From NCBI GenBank assembly GCA_024305745.1, contig JAHRBS010000007.1, positions 992,001 to 1,056,000 on the forward strand: a DNA stretch of 64,000 bases. The letters are read 5' to 3'. The translations under genes were made by a program, and so were the position numbers. The notes beneath the pieces were generated by a model, which was not told where the DNA came from, made no database searches, and saw nothing but the letters and a program-made list of their open reading frames with translations. This DNA is from Polyporus tsugae (Eukaryota > Basidiomycota > Agaricomycetes > Polyporales > Polyporaceae). Positions 23,731 through 33,901 of this stretch are shown here, piece after piece. Each line of letters begins with the position of its first letter. Within the stretch, counting starts at the first letter, position 1.

Positions 23731-24893
23731 AGCGGACGTCCTTTACCAGGGAGAGAGAGAAGATTTTCCTTCTTCCGCAGCCGTTTCAGTCCTGGCTATA
23801 ACCCGTCCAGCTCCGATTGAAAGCGCGCGCTCGGGTGGTGGTGTGTCCCCAAGAGAGCATTGCGTGCACTCGGTTTTGCGGAGGATCATTGCGGAACGTG
23901 CGTGACTGAACTTTCAAGGCTTCCTGACACTCAGAGCCGCTCTCGTTGATCCGGAAGACCGGCCATAGGGCCCAGACGATGTGTCAATCATCCCGGAGAA
24001 GATGCACATTCCGTAATGGGGAGTGGGGAGACCAATTTCAATATACCAGACAGTTCTGAGCGTACCGAACTTCAGCTCTATGGATACGTACTCAGGCGAG
24101 AAGCACAAAAACCAGATGCATTGGGGCAGGATGTAAGGTTATCCGGTTATGAAAGGGGGCCAAGGGAAGGTGCATAGCTCAGGAGAACAATATTTCGGAG
24201 TCACCGTGAGTACCAGCGCGTCGCACATCACACAAGCGACAAGGCTCGGCCTGAGAGCACACGGTCGCTTTCAGCCAAGAATTTACCGGCATCTAAGGTC
24301 CCACGGGGAAGAACTACGACGGCTGTACTTAAACGACTTTAACTTTTATCCTCGAATCAAAATGTTCAATCCGCGCGCATGGAGATCAACAGTACGTACA
24401 CTTCGTGGAAGTATGTCGTGCTGGCACAGTCGTGGTCTGTCTCGAGGCTCGCCAGGACGCACCAGCATAGTCAATGCTCCTTGCATGCGAGCTCGCGATA
24501 TGTGAGTCGATATCCGGCTCGTCCACTCACTCTGAAATAACCGGCCTCTCCGAACTGGAGCAGAGCTTCGGCGGCGGTTGTGTCGGGTCGGTTGCTGTCA
24601 TCGACACAAAAACAGCGGGGAGCTGCGAGTTTCCCCGAGAGAAGTCGGGTAAAACGGGTGTGCGAAGCGCGTACCGACCGGAGGGGATTGTTCGTGGCGC
24701 TTGCGAGGCGGAGCGTGTGCAAATTATCGAAATTCGCGAAGATGGCGTGCCAGCGCGCGAAGGGGCCAAGTCCGAAGTCGACGATCCACGGATTGCGGAG
24801 ACAGGCTGTGCTTTGCCACGTCGAGGGCGCTCGAGGGCCCTGTGACCGATTGTAGGATCGGCACCCCGACACTGATGTTGGCGGTGATACGTA
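23731..24893. other. Intergenic region left of the MITE
   Basis: About 1.1 kb without a supported gene. Overlapping open frames around 24474-24872 on both strands have weak F-box-like flavour on the minus strand (FANFDNLHTLRL) but no coherent gene. Confidence 0.35.
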
Positions 24894-25600
24894 CTATGGC
24901 TCACCCGGATATGCATAATGCGACAGGATATGCATAAACGTGTTTGAGGTCCTTCCGCTCAGTTCTGTGGCTTCAAATTGTATAGGCATATGTATTACCA
25001 TTATATTATGAATTCTTCAAAGTTTGGAATGATGCGGATGAAAAATCAGAGCGGGAGTCAAGAAAAGGTGTGTTTTTGTGCCCGGTGTAAGCTTAGCCGA
25101 ACACTTGATAGACAGATCCTCGCATGGAATCATGACGGATGCGGGCGGTTTTTGCTCTGAAAGCTTTATGATATAATGTCCATAGGTTCATCTTACCCGA
25201 TGTACGAGAGAGGAGCAGAAAGTAGAGAATCTCATGAAGTGCACAAATGTGCGTGACAATGCGGGATCGAGCTTGAGAGGAAATGAGACCCCGCCGCTAG
25301 CCGATGCTCCCACTGTGAGCCGTGCGGCCTGTGCCTCGCAATGCCGAGCGGAGAGTAAACTTGCCGACGTTACTAGTCGTGACCCCGCCCCATCAATTTA
25401 TGCATTACATGTCGCAAACGCACTGGGGCGACCGGAAGCCCTCCGACTCCGGTTCTACCTGCATTCTGCCACCAAAAAATTGATATTCTGGTAGCTGAGA
25501 GCCTAATGTACGTGTATACAAAGTTGTAAGGCCATACAGCCTGAAACACGTCCTACCGCCTGTCTGCAAGAAATTTTATGCATATCCGGGTGAGCCATAG
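24894..25600. mobile_element. MITE-like non-autonomous DNA transposon
   Basis: Two perfect 24-nt terminal inverted repeats (24894-24917 and 25577-25600), each starting CTATGGCTCACCCGGATATG from the outside inward. They are flanked on both sides by TA (24892-24893 and 25601-25602), the target duplication expected for Tc1/mariner-like insertion. The 707-bp interior has no transposase frame. The outer ends are identical, suggesting recent activity or maintenance. Family assignment is inference from the TA duplication only. Confidence 0.75.
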
Positions 25601-25602
25601 TA

Positions 25603-26269
25603 TAAACCAGCCCGTTTTCAGTGTCCGTATGTGCGAAGAGACCTATGTACGATTGTGCGGTCAGCTGTGAACAGAGAGCATGGTGATGAGAACATCAAAT
25701 TGGCGTTGGAAATAACATACAGTATTTAACCGGTCCTTGGGACACCATGGATCCTCGGGACACTTTGTTTTTTGTCGCTTCCCCTTCCACCCGGTGGCCT
25801 CAAATTTATTATAACATTGTATGAAAGTGTTATAACACTCCAGCTCTTGAATTTGGAGGATGTACACAAAATATTGAGGTCTCCGGTGCATCGTCTTTGG
25901 GCGGATTGCAGAGAAACTGAATTTCTGTGACAATCTAGACCGGATATCTCCCCAGAACCATGATAGAATCATCCATAACTTCACCAAGAGCTTCAATACA
26001 TACATATCTTGCAATTTGAGTCCTCCCCAGGGCAGGAATTAACTGTGTAGTCTTGATACTTGTCAGAAAAGACGAAGACAGTGTTCATGCTCTCCTCGGG
26101 ACAGCGCTAAATTGGAGATTTCCCATATCGAGGGACCGGCTAGCCTAGGCTAGATCGGCTGCCTCCTTCATTAGGGAATTAAGAGCTGTCCCGAGGACCC
26201 ATAAACTCGTGATAAGAGCTTTTCGCAAAGATGGTTCTCGATTCCAGTTCCAATACCGCTGTTTGCCAC
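25603..26269. other. AT-rich spacer between MITE and LTR element
   Basis: About 670 bases. A minus-strand frame at 25661-26014 has no recognisable domain. No gene is supported. Confidence 0.4.
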
Positions 26270-26274
26270 CAAAG
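26270..26274. repeat. Target site duplication, left copy
   Basis: CAAAG immediately outside the LTR that begins TGTTAC at 26275; the identical 5-mer occurs at 38320-38324. Five-base duplications are normal for Ty3/gypsy integrases. Confidence 0.85.
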
Positions 26275-26770
26275 TGTTACGTCTCGACTATCGAACACTT
26301 AGTTTGGTAAGTCAGGACGTTTAGACCAAGAACTAGTTGTCGACTAGAGGTTGGATACTAGAGCGAAGAGCTCTAGGAGACGTGAGATGTATAAGAAGAT
26401 TGCCACCGGGGTGATCTTATAGAATACACAAGAGACTGAAAACTGGGGGTTGCTACTGAGGTGTCGCCCCTTATATACACGAGTGGAGGCTGCGGACTGC
26501 GGACTGCGGACTGTGGGCTATGGACTGCGGGCTGCGGACTGTGGACTGCGGGCTGTGGACTGCGGACTGCGGACCGCAGGGTGTAACGGAGGAAATGGCA
26601 TGGCCCGCCTGCGGGCCGAGGAAGTGGGACTGTATCAGGGTAGGCGGCATTGGTCGTTTGGGGGCAACCTCAGAAGGAATACACCGGTGAATGTGTCGCA
26701 CCCTTCGACTGGGCACGGCGAGGGAGGCTTGGTGAGGAAGTAAGAGACCTGGGGCTCGTGGATCGTAACA
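26275..26770 (-). repeat. 3' LTR of the chromovirus (496 bp)
   Basis: Begins and ends with the 6-bp inverted repeat TGTTAC/GTAACA in plus-strand reading. It contains 13 copies of a 7-bp unit (26492-26582), a TATATAA box (plus 26471-26477) and the presumed transcript 5' end at 26433-26444. It is 84 bp shorter than the partner LTR, exactly twelve 7-bp units. Confidence 0.93.
26492..26582. repeat. 7-bp minisatellite in 3' LTR, 13 units
   Basis: Consensus GCGGACT with GTGGACT, GCGGGCT and ATGGACT variants in perfect 7-bp register. In element sense it ends just upstream of the TATA box, in U3. Confidence 0.9.
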
Positions 26771-28894
26771 TTACCCTCCTCTTCTCCTCCAAGGTCGTCT
26801 TGACCGAATGCTTGATCCAGGTCTTTTTGCCATTCCTTTTTGTCATAAGCCTCTTGGACCAGGATATCGAACTCCCTATCGGTGGGGTAGTGGTCAGCAA
26901 TGTAGTGGAGTTTGTTGAGTCGGTTGCTGGTGGTTGAGGTCTTGAACCCATGTGTTACATCGACAATGTCTAGTCCTTCGACGCGGAGAGCGAAGAACTG
27001 TCTGTCCGAGTTGCGAATGTACCAGATGCCGTTGAGACGCTTTACAGCAAATCCGGACGGAAGAGGTGCCATTGGTTTGTGCATGAGTGTGCAGCTGTCG
27101 AGATCCACGGCCATGCGGTGGAGGCGTTCATCGTGGTCTGATACAAGAATACTGTCCTGGGTAGAGACAAGCCACTTCTTCCGGCTGGGCCAGGCAGTCG
27201 AGGGCAAGGCTCCTCATGGTGGTGTCCAAGGGTTCCATGCGGTGGAGTGTTCTCCAGTTGCGAACTTCTTCCTCGGAGGTCGGATACATCTGGAAGAACG
27301 GCTCGTTGTAGTAGTTGAGGGCCAAGTTGTTCTTGCCGATGAGTGAGCAGTTCATGTTGAGGAGTCGTACAAGCCCCCCATCGAGATAGATGCGAAACTG
27401 TGCGAGCTGGACTTTCGTCAGCGTCGGCATGAAGGAGCGTAGCAGGGCATCGATGTTTTCATGGGACCATTCAGCGGGGAACTGGTCTTCATGGACAACA
27501 ATGGTGGCATTGGAGAGTTGGGCGACATATCGCCATGGTTGGGGTCCGGTACCGTTGATGTGACTGGGATGACCATGAGGAGGGGGAACACCATCGAGTT
27601 GGGGCATTTGGAAGAAGAGGTACAACAGTTTGTCAAGTGGTAGGTCGTCGAGGGAGAGGATGCTCAGCGACTCTGGGATCAGGGGTGTTTTCTCGGGAGG
27701 GGAGGAGTCACGGACCCAAAGAGTGATGTAGTCATTCCATGAGGTCTGGAGGGATCCCGTGTCACTATCAGAGATGTAACTGACATCTGAGGCTGACGAC
27801 GACGGAGTACTGACTGACGAGGGACAAATCGGTGTTGGTGATTCGACTGTTCGGCCTTTGAAGATGGTGAGCAGGGGGCTTGGGGGTCCTTGGTTCCGAA
27901 AGGGAAAGCCCGGGTTCCCAGAGGGGTACGGAGTAGGAGGATGGTTGGTGATGGTCTGGTGACCGATTAGAGGGATGTTCTCCTTATTCGCGTCGTCGAC
28001 AGGTGGTTCGAGGCTGTCGGTCGCCGCTTGGGTTGGCACTTGGTTGGCGTCGACCCGGGGTTTCGTAGAGTTTGTCGACGGGATCGTGAGGTCTTTGGGG
28101 TCCACTGTTGGCTGCCCCATGGGCAGCGTCTGTAGTTCGTGTATCAGCGACATAATGTCTTCGATCTGGTCATGAGGGATTACCCAAGGGTTATCGTTCG
28201 GTAGATGGAGTGTCACAGTCTGGTTTGCGAAGTCGAACTCAATATCCCACTTGGTACCATCCTCCTTGGCGAAGAACTGGGCCTCGGGGATCTTCCTAGT
28301 CGAGGAGGGGCCATCATGTGGTTCGATGGTGTCGCCATTGATTCTCAGCGGCTGAGAGAAGTACTGGACGCCGTCCTCGTCAATGTGCTGCTGAAGAGTA
28401 GGGAGGAGGTCTCTGAGTGCGTGGATCATGCAAGTTGTAGACAGAGACTCCATGAGCGAAGTGGCAGCACGGATGCATTCACTTTGAGCTCCTTGTGCTA
28501 CAGCCAATGCCTTCTCTTTTTCGAGCTTTGGGGCTCCCGATCGAGAGGTATAGTTGTAGAGGTTGGTGTGATAGACAGCCAACTTGGCAAAGGTGCGGTA
28601 TAATTCAATGAAGATGGCAGAGTTGGGGATGTCATGTGTACGAACACAAACCTAGTCGTGTAGATCGGGGTGAGTCAGGACCCAGCCGATATGATCGGCA
28701 ATGGTTGCGTTCTCATCTTGTTCCTGTGAAACCGGTTCACGAGGAAGGTGGTCATAGTTGATGACAGGGCAGTCGGTGATGAACTTCGGAGGAGTCGGGA
28801 GGATGTGACGGTTGGTGTTCCTTCTGATGGGTTGTCGCGCACTTCGTCTAAGAGGTGCTTGAGGGCGACCGCTGGTGTTGCGAGTACGAGGCAT
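26635..28894 (-). pseudogene. Retroelement terminal ORF, ~750 codons, interrupted
   Basis: The frame opens at the ATG 28894 (MPRTRNTSGRPQAPLRRSAR), passes an in-frame TAG at 28652 (probably CAG decayed), continues for nearly 500 codons, and needs one frameshift near 27165 (QPEE to WLVSTQDS) to reach its stop at 26635. The N-terminus is basic; the middle is proline/serine-rich; the final part has a conserved-looking WYIRNSDRQFFALRVEG segment. The polypurine tract encodes part of a GGEEEG stretch and the last ~45 codons lie within the LTR. I see no signal peptide, transmembrane helix or envelope feature. Function unknown. Confidence 0.65.
26774..26790 (-). promoter_or_regulatory. Polypurine tract of the chromovirus
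   Basis: In element sense GGAGGAGAAGAGGAGGG, 17 purines in a row, three bases before the 3' LTR. This is where plus-strand DNA synthesis would be primed. Confidence 0.85.
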
Positions 28895-29258
28895 GATGAT
28901 GGTAGAGGTATGGTAGTTTGGTGAGGCAAGTGAGTTGTTGGGGGGTTGAAGGTCGAATGGCCTTGCACCCTCTGTTTATATACTACTCTTTTGGTTGCGC
29001 ACAGCTGCGGAATTTTGTAAGGCTGTTCCACTGCGTTCTGTGGACACGCGGCACTGGTTGCTGCGCATTCGCAGTTACTACAGGGCACTGCATATACATA
29101 TTACAATTACAATCAAATCGGGAACTTCTCTTTGGGGAGAACCAGTTCCTGATGAAGTCGGGTTTCACCAGGGTCCGGGTAGAGTTGGTTTAATCATGGA
29201 TGCGTCGGAATGGTGGGCATTGAACAAATATGTATCTGTAGGGAATAAAGGTGCCAGT

Positions 29259-29474
29259 TCACTCAAATTGTTCGTACGCCTGTGGGTATCGCTGTTCGAG
29301 TTGGTCGTGGACTTCATTGCATACCCACTCGGGGTATCTGGTGCGGTCTGTAAGGTCATCGAAGGTGAGCTCATTTTCGAATTCATCTTTGGTGAATTGT
29401 ATGATGTAGCTATCGATTCTATCCGTGACTTGGATTGTGACGTTCCCGGGCTGGTACGCCGCGATGCAATGCAT
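29259..29474 (-). CDS. Retroelement accessory ORF B (71 codons)
   Basis: Starts MHCIAAYQPGNVTIQVTDR and ends PQAYEQFE. Only 15 bases separate it from the stop of the preceding ORF A (element sense), to which it is related: both share a hydrophobic Y-x-x-x-F strand, a V-H-x-x-L-x-Q helix and a P-x-A-Y-E ending. Not recognised as any known family. Uninterrupted. Confidence 0.5.
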   Translation of the reverse strand: MHCIAAYQPGNVTIQVTDRIDSYIIQFTKDEFENELTFDDLTDRTRYPEWVCNEVHDQLEQRYPQAYEQFE

Positions 29475-29489
29475 GTTGCGAGGGGGTTG

Positions 29490-29801
29490 TTAGTGATGGT
29501 GTGGGGACCGGGTAAATCTGTGACGGATGGCGAGGTCGGGGGTGACTTCGTCGAGTTCCGGATACACGTGGAATGGGACAAAGACGTCTTCTTCTAGCAG
29601 GAGCTCGTAGGCATCGGGGAAGTGTTGTTGTAGGAGGCCGTGTACGACGTCTCCGACGATGTGAGGTAGATTCGCGATGTGTGTGAGGGTTTCGGCGTTG
29701 GCGCGATCGTTGGTGCCGTAAAAGGTGAAGTAGTAGGCGCAAGTGGTTTGTGTTGTGAGCGGGACAGCGATGTTGTAGTTGAAGAAGCGGACAATGGCCA
29801 T
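29490..29801 (-). CDS. Retroelement accessory ORF A (103 codons)
   Basis: Starts MAIVRFFNYNIAVPLTTQT; includes VVHGLLQQHFPDAYELL and then a further ~30 residues (FVPFHVYPELDEVTPDLAIR). The frame is open upstream to 29897. It resembles ORF B, suggesting an internal duplication. Function unknown; it lies between the membrane ORF and the long terminal ORF. Confidence 0.5.
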   Translation of the reverse strand: MAIVRFFNYNIAVPLTTQTTCAYYFTFYGTNDRANAETLTHIANLPHIVGDVVHGLLQQHFPDAYELLLEEDVFVPFHVYPELDEVTPDLAIRHRFTRSPHHH

Positions 29802-30116
29802 GGGGCTAGCGGTTGGTTGAGGAGGCTTTGGTCGTTGTTTATTTTTTTCTGTGTTCAATAAATGGGCTTCTTTAACGTATTTGGTGTGGCCCGACAATTT
29901 GTTTCTTCTAATATCCTTATATGGACAGCCTCGGTGTGGCGGTGTTGAAGTTCTTGAACTTCCTTAATATTTCCTTATGCGGTCGATCTCGAAGTGCTCT
30001 TCATGCAGTCCTAAGCGCGTGGTCCATGATATTTGTACATATACGGAAACTTCTTCTTTAATCTAAAGAAGGGGGAGCACCTGTTGAGGCGAGCCTTCGA
30101 CCGATGACGTCGGGAG

Positions 30117-30627
30117 TCACTGGCCGTTGGATAGGGATTCGAGCTCAAGCTTGAGCCGGTCTAGAAGCGGAGTCGATGGTGGCGCAGTCGCGGGTGGTTC
30201 GGTCGGGTCGCGGTGCTTGATCGTATGGTACAGTATTGTAACAAGGTTATAAATAGAAATGGCGAAGAACGCCAGGTTGAGGAGGTAGGCAAGGGCAATG
30301 CCTGGTGGTCGTGAGTGGCAGTGTGGGGTGGTACGACGGGGGTCTTACCTATGATGAGCGCGGCAATGGCCGACTGCTCGGTCATGTTCCCCAGCCCCAT
30401 CCGGGGGTCTTCGCGAAGACGTGGTCAGGGTGGTTGTGGCTGTGGAGCGTGTGGTTGACAACACGCTGGGCAATGTCGTTGAGGATGAAGGCGATGGCGG
30501 CGAGGGTGATTGCTTGCAGGCCAAGGACTGCGAGGACGAAGAGAGTGAGGATCCAGAACATCGCTGCTGAGTCTGTTTCACTTGAGGCGATGCGTCTTCT
30601 TATAGGCGTTGAGAATGTCCTTTGCAT
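30117..30627 (-). pseudogene. Retroelement spliced membrane ORF, one frameshift
   Basis: Reads MQRTFSTPIRRRIASSETDS, a strongly hydrophobic stretch (FWILTLFVLAVLGLQAITLA), HSHNHPDHVFAKTP, then after a likely 1-nt loss in a C run near 30410 RMGLGNMTEQSAIAALIIG. A 47-nt GT-AG intron (30302-30348) joins this to a second hydrophobic region (IALAYLLNLAFFAISIYNLV) and a charged tail ending in a stop at 30117. Two to three membrane helices are predicted, ~155 residues. It occupies the position where envelope genes lie in retroviruses, but has no envelope motif; I only claim a membrane protein. Confidence 0.5.
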
Positions 30628-31222
30628 TTTTGAGGTTTACTTCGGGTTCCCAGGAGTTTTCGAAGGATTCCCATCCCTTCCAGGATACTAGGTACTGCAT
30701 TGTTTTCCATTTATGACCGGTCATTCGGTGATTAATGATAGCTTCCACTTCGTGTTCTTCTTCTCCTTCAACCATATCCGGTGGCGGTCGAGGCAGATCT
30801 GGTCCGTGTTCTTTGGTGGTGCGATATGGCATCAGCAAGGCGGCATGGAACATGGGGTGTATCTTCCATTTCTTCGGGAGGTTTAGTTTGAAGGTGACCG
30901 GACCTAATACCTTTGCAATGGTAAAGGGTCCTTCTCGTTTAGGGGCAAGCTTTCGATATGGATATGGTAGCTTGAGGTTCGTGGATTCGAGAAGCGCCTT
31001 ATCTCCTTTCTCAAAGTTCACGGGTTTCGCTGAGGTGTGTCGGGCCATTGCGAGGGCTGCTTGAGCATGTGATGCAATGGTGTTTTCTCGGTTCTGTTGG
31101 AGCTCCGTGAGTCGTTCCTCCGTGGTCGGATGTTTTAGCTTGGTTTGAACGGTTCCTATTGCTTCCGGTTGGTATCCATATAGAAGTTCGAACGGGGACT
31201 TGCCCGTTGAGGAATGAGTCTG
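30578..31222 (-). pseudogene. Integrase C-terminus and chromodomain
   Basis: Contains the integrase C-terminal PYRKLAPKREGPF...VLGPVTFKLNLP module and, after an acidic linker, a chromodomain (EVEAIINHRM...YLVSWKGWESFENSWEP...ILNAY). The aromatic cage positions expected for methyl-lysine reading look partly kept, so targeting to modified histone H3 is plausible by family knowledge. It is separated from the integrase core by a TAA at 31223. Confidence 0.85.
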
Positions 31223-31225
31223 TTA

Positions 31226-33901
31226 ATTGTGCGCAAATGCCCAGGCTGGTAGGAAGTCGGACCACTTGTTTGGGTTGTTCGCACAGTAGATGCAGAGATC
31301 GAGATCTACTTCGTGATTGACTCGTTCCGTTTGTCCATCCGTTTCTGGGTGGTATGCTGTGCTAAGTGATGTTGTGATTCCTAATGCTTCGTGTAATTCT
31401 CGGAAGGCCTTTGCGGCAAACTGCGGGCCTCGGTCCAAGATGATCTTCTGAGGTAGCCCATAATGGCTAAAGACGTCCTTCCAGAGAAGTTTGGCTGCTT
31501 CTATAGCAGTGACTTGCTTTGTACACGGAGTTAGTACCACCACTTTGGTGATGTCATGGTCGACAACTACCTGTATGGCATCATACCCATCTTCCATGGG
31601 AGGTAAATCGGTGATGTAGTCCATGGTAATGACTTGGAATGGGCGTGTATCGCCGCCGTGTGGGATTGGCATTAGTGGAGGTTTTGTTGGATTTGTCCGG
31701 ACCTTGGTGGTCTGACAAACTGCGCAGCCTCGGCAGTACTGCGTGATGAATTGACTCATGCCATCCCAGTAATACTCCTGTTTGATAAGGTCTTTGGTCT
31801 TCTGGATGCCCGGGTGTCCCATATGCAGGGGTTCGTGGTACATTCTGACAATATCTCGATGGAGATTATCATCGGGTGGCACACAGACCTTGTCCTTGTA
31901 TAGCAATATGCCATCGTCTTCGGTCCAGTCATCGGATTTTCCGTATCCGGGTCGTTGTATGGTCTTGCCTTTGCTGGATAGAAGGGGGATCAGTTGCGGA
32001 TCTCGTGCTTTATTGCCTCGAATTCGTTCCTGCAGTTCGATGTTGACGGTGTTTACGAAGATGTCTTCTTTGAGCGTGGTAGCATTTTTGTTGTCATTTT
32101 CCCCCCCCTCATGGTCTGGTCTCCTGGACAGAGTGTCGGCCTGGACTAGGTTCTTTCCGGGGTGATATTTTATAACAAAATTAAAACTGTCAACAAAGAT
32201 ATGCCATCGGGCTTGTCGGCGGTCTAGCTTTTGCGATGTTTTGAAGTAAGTTAGGTTCTTGTGATCGGTGAGAACTTCTACTGGATGCGGTGATCCCTGT
32301 AAGAAGTGTCGCCATGCTTCGAATGCGCGGACAATAGCAAGCATTTCTCGATCGTAGATCTGGTAGTTCCATTCAGCCGGTGAGAATGACTTAGATAGGT
32401 AGGCACAAGGGTGCCAGAGACCATCCGGGCCTTGCTGCTAAAGGACTGCCCCCGTTGCTACACCAGAGGCGTTGCATTCCACTTGGAATGGTTCTTGTGG
32501 GTTCAGAATGCGCAGTATTGGTTCTGAAGTGAATTAGGACTTCAGTTCTTGGAAGGCTGTTTCACATTCTAGGTCCCACTTGAATGGTTTATCCTTTTTG
32601 GTTAGGTCAGTCAGTGGTCATACTATGGTGGAGTAATTGCGGATAAATCGGTGGTAGAAATTTCCAAATCCTAGGAAGGCCTGGACCTGTTTGACTGTTT
32701 TGGGGGCTGGCCATTCTCAAATGGCTTTCAGCTTTACTGGGTCCATTGCGACTTCGCCTTCATGGATGATGGCACTGAGGAATTCGACTTCTGATACCTC
32801 AAATTGGCACTTTTCTAGTTTCAGGTGGAGGTTGTGTTCCTGTAGTCATTTCAGTACCCATTGTGTGCGAATGTGGTGTTCTTCTAAGTTGTTCGAGAAT
32901 ATGAGGATGTCGTCCATGTAGATGACAATTCATCCTTCCCGTGTGAGGTCATCGAAGATTTCGTTCATCATGCGTTGGAACATTGCTGGGGCGTTACATA
33001 ATCCAAAAAACATGACTATCGGTTCATATAGTCCCAATGGGGTCACAAACGCTGCTTTGTGTTGGTCTTCTTTCTTGATTCGGATGTTATTGTAGCCAGC
33101 CCAGACGTCGAACTTGGTGAAAATGGATGCTTGTCCTAGTTGATTGAACAGATTTTCAATAAGCGGTAGGGGGTATGTGTCCTTGACTGTGGCATCATTC
33201 AATATTCGATAGTCTTGTACGGGTTGGAGGCTACCGTCTTTCTTTGATACAAAGAAGAATGGTGAAGCGAATTGCGATTCTGATCGGCGAATAAATCCTT
33301 TGGCTAGGTTTTTGTCGATGAATTCTCGCAATTTGCCCTGTTCATGGAGGGTTAAAGGGTAAATCCTCCCCCATCGTCTGTCCTTCAGTTCGAACTCCTT
33401 TTTGATTTTGATTTCATGGTCCCATGGTCGTGCTGGTGGGAATCGTTCAGCTGCTTTCTTCTCGAAGACGGCTGTGAATTTGCATGCATATTCGGGTACG
33501 AGTTCTTCGAGAGGGACGTCCTTTTTTCCCTGTGCTGCTGCTATTGCAATTTCTGTGGACTTGTTCATCTTGCGAATTGCCCACATTTCCCATAAGTGTT
33601 TGATGACCCGTGATGGGTTATGGGTCAGTGTTTCGTTCTCGATGTTGATGTCGGTGGACTCAATATAGGAGAGCACCATTGCTTGTAGGGTTCCTGGTGC
33701 GGGGAGGCCCCATATTGTCCCGATAGGGGCGTTGTGTGTCTCCTGATACTTGTGGATATGTTGTTGTTCCTTGATGACTTTTGTGTTGAACTTGACCTGT
33801 CCCATTCGCCAATTAATTGTAGGGTTGTATCGACGAATCCATGGCATGCCCAGGATGATGTCGTCTCGTCCTAGGTCGGCCACATACCATTGGGTAGGTA
33901 G
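31226..33901 (-). pseudogene. Reverse transcriptase, RNase H and integrase core
   Basis: Protease-distal region through reverse transcriptase (LGMPWIRRYNPTINWRMG, then IFTKFDVWAGYNNIRI and the catalytic YMDD near 32915), RNase H (VLTDHKNLTYFKTSQKLDRR), then the integrase zinc site (HMGHPGIQKTKDLI...CRGCAVCQ) and the DDE core (MDYITDLP, LDRGPQF, HPETDGQTERVN). Stops at 32930, 32846, 32717, 32618, 32535 and 32438 interrupt it; each is explained by one C-to-T or G-to-A change from an Arg, Gln or Trp codon. Confidence 0.92.

Noticed and set aside
24471..24916. Overlapping open frames on both strands, one with F-box-like FANFDNLHTLRL
   Set aside because: No F-box, no ordered splicing, and several frames of equal length; too weak to call even as a relic.
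26450..26743. Periodic protein frames rich in DCGLR repeats
   Set aside because: Created by the 7-bp minisatellite, whose length is not a multiple of three, so every frame yields a 7-residue repeat; not coding.
26635..28894. Terminal retroelement ORF as an envelope gene
   Set aside because: No signal peptide, fusion peptide or transmembrane anchor is visible; only the position is envelope-like.
28918..29193. Plus-strand frame inside the retroelement
   Set aside because: Antisense to the element and without domain content.
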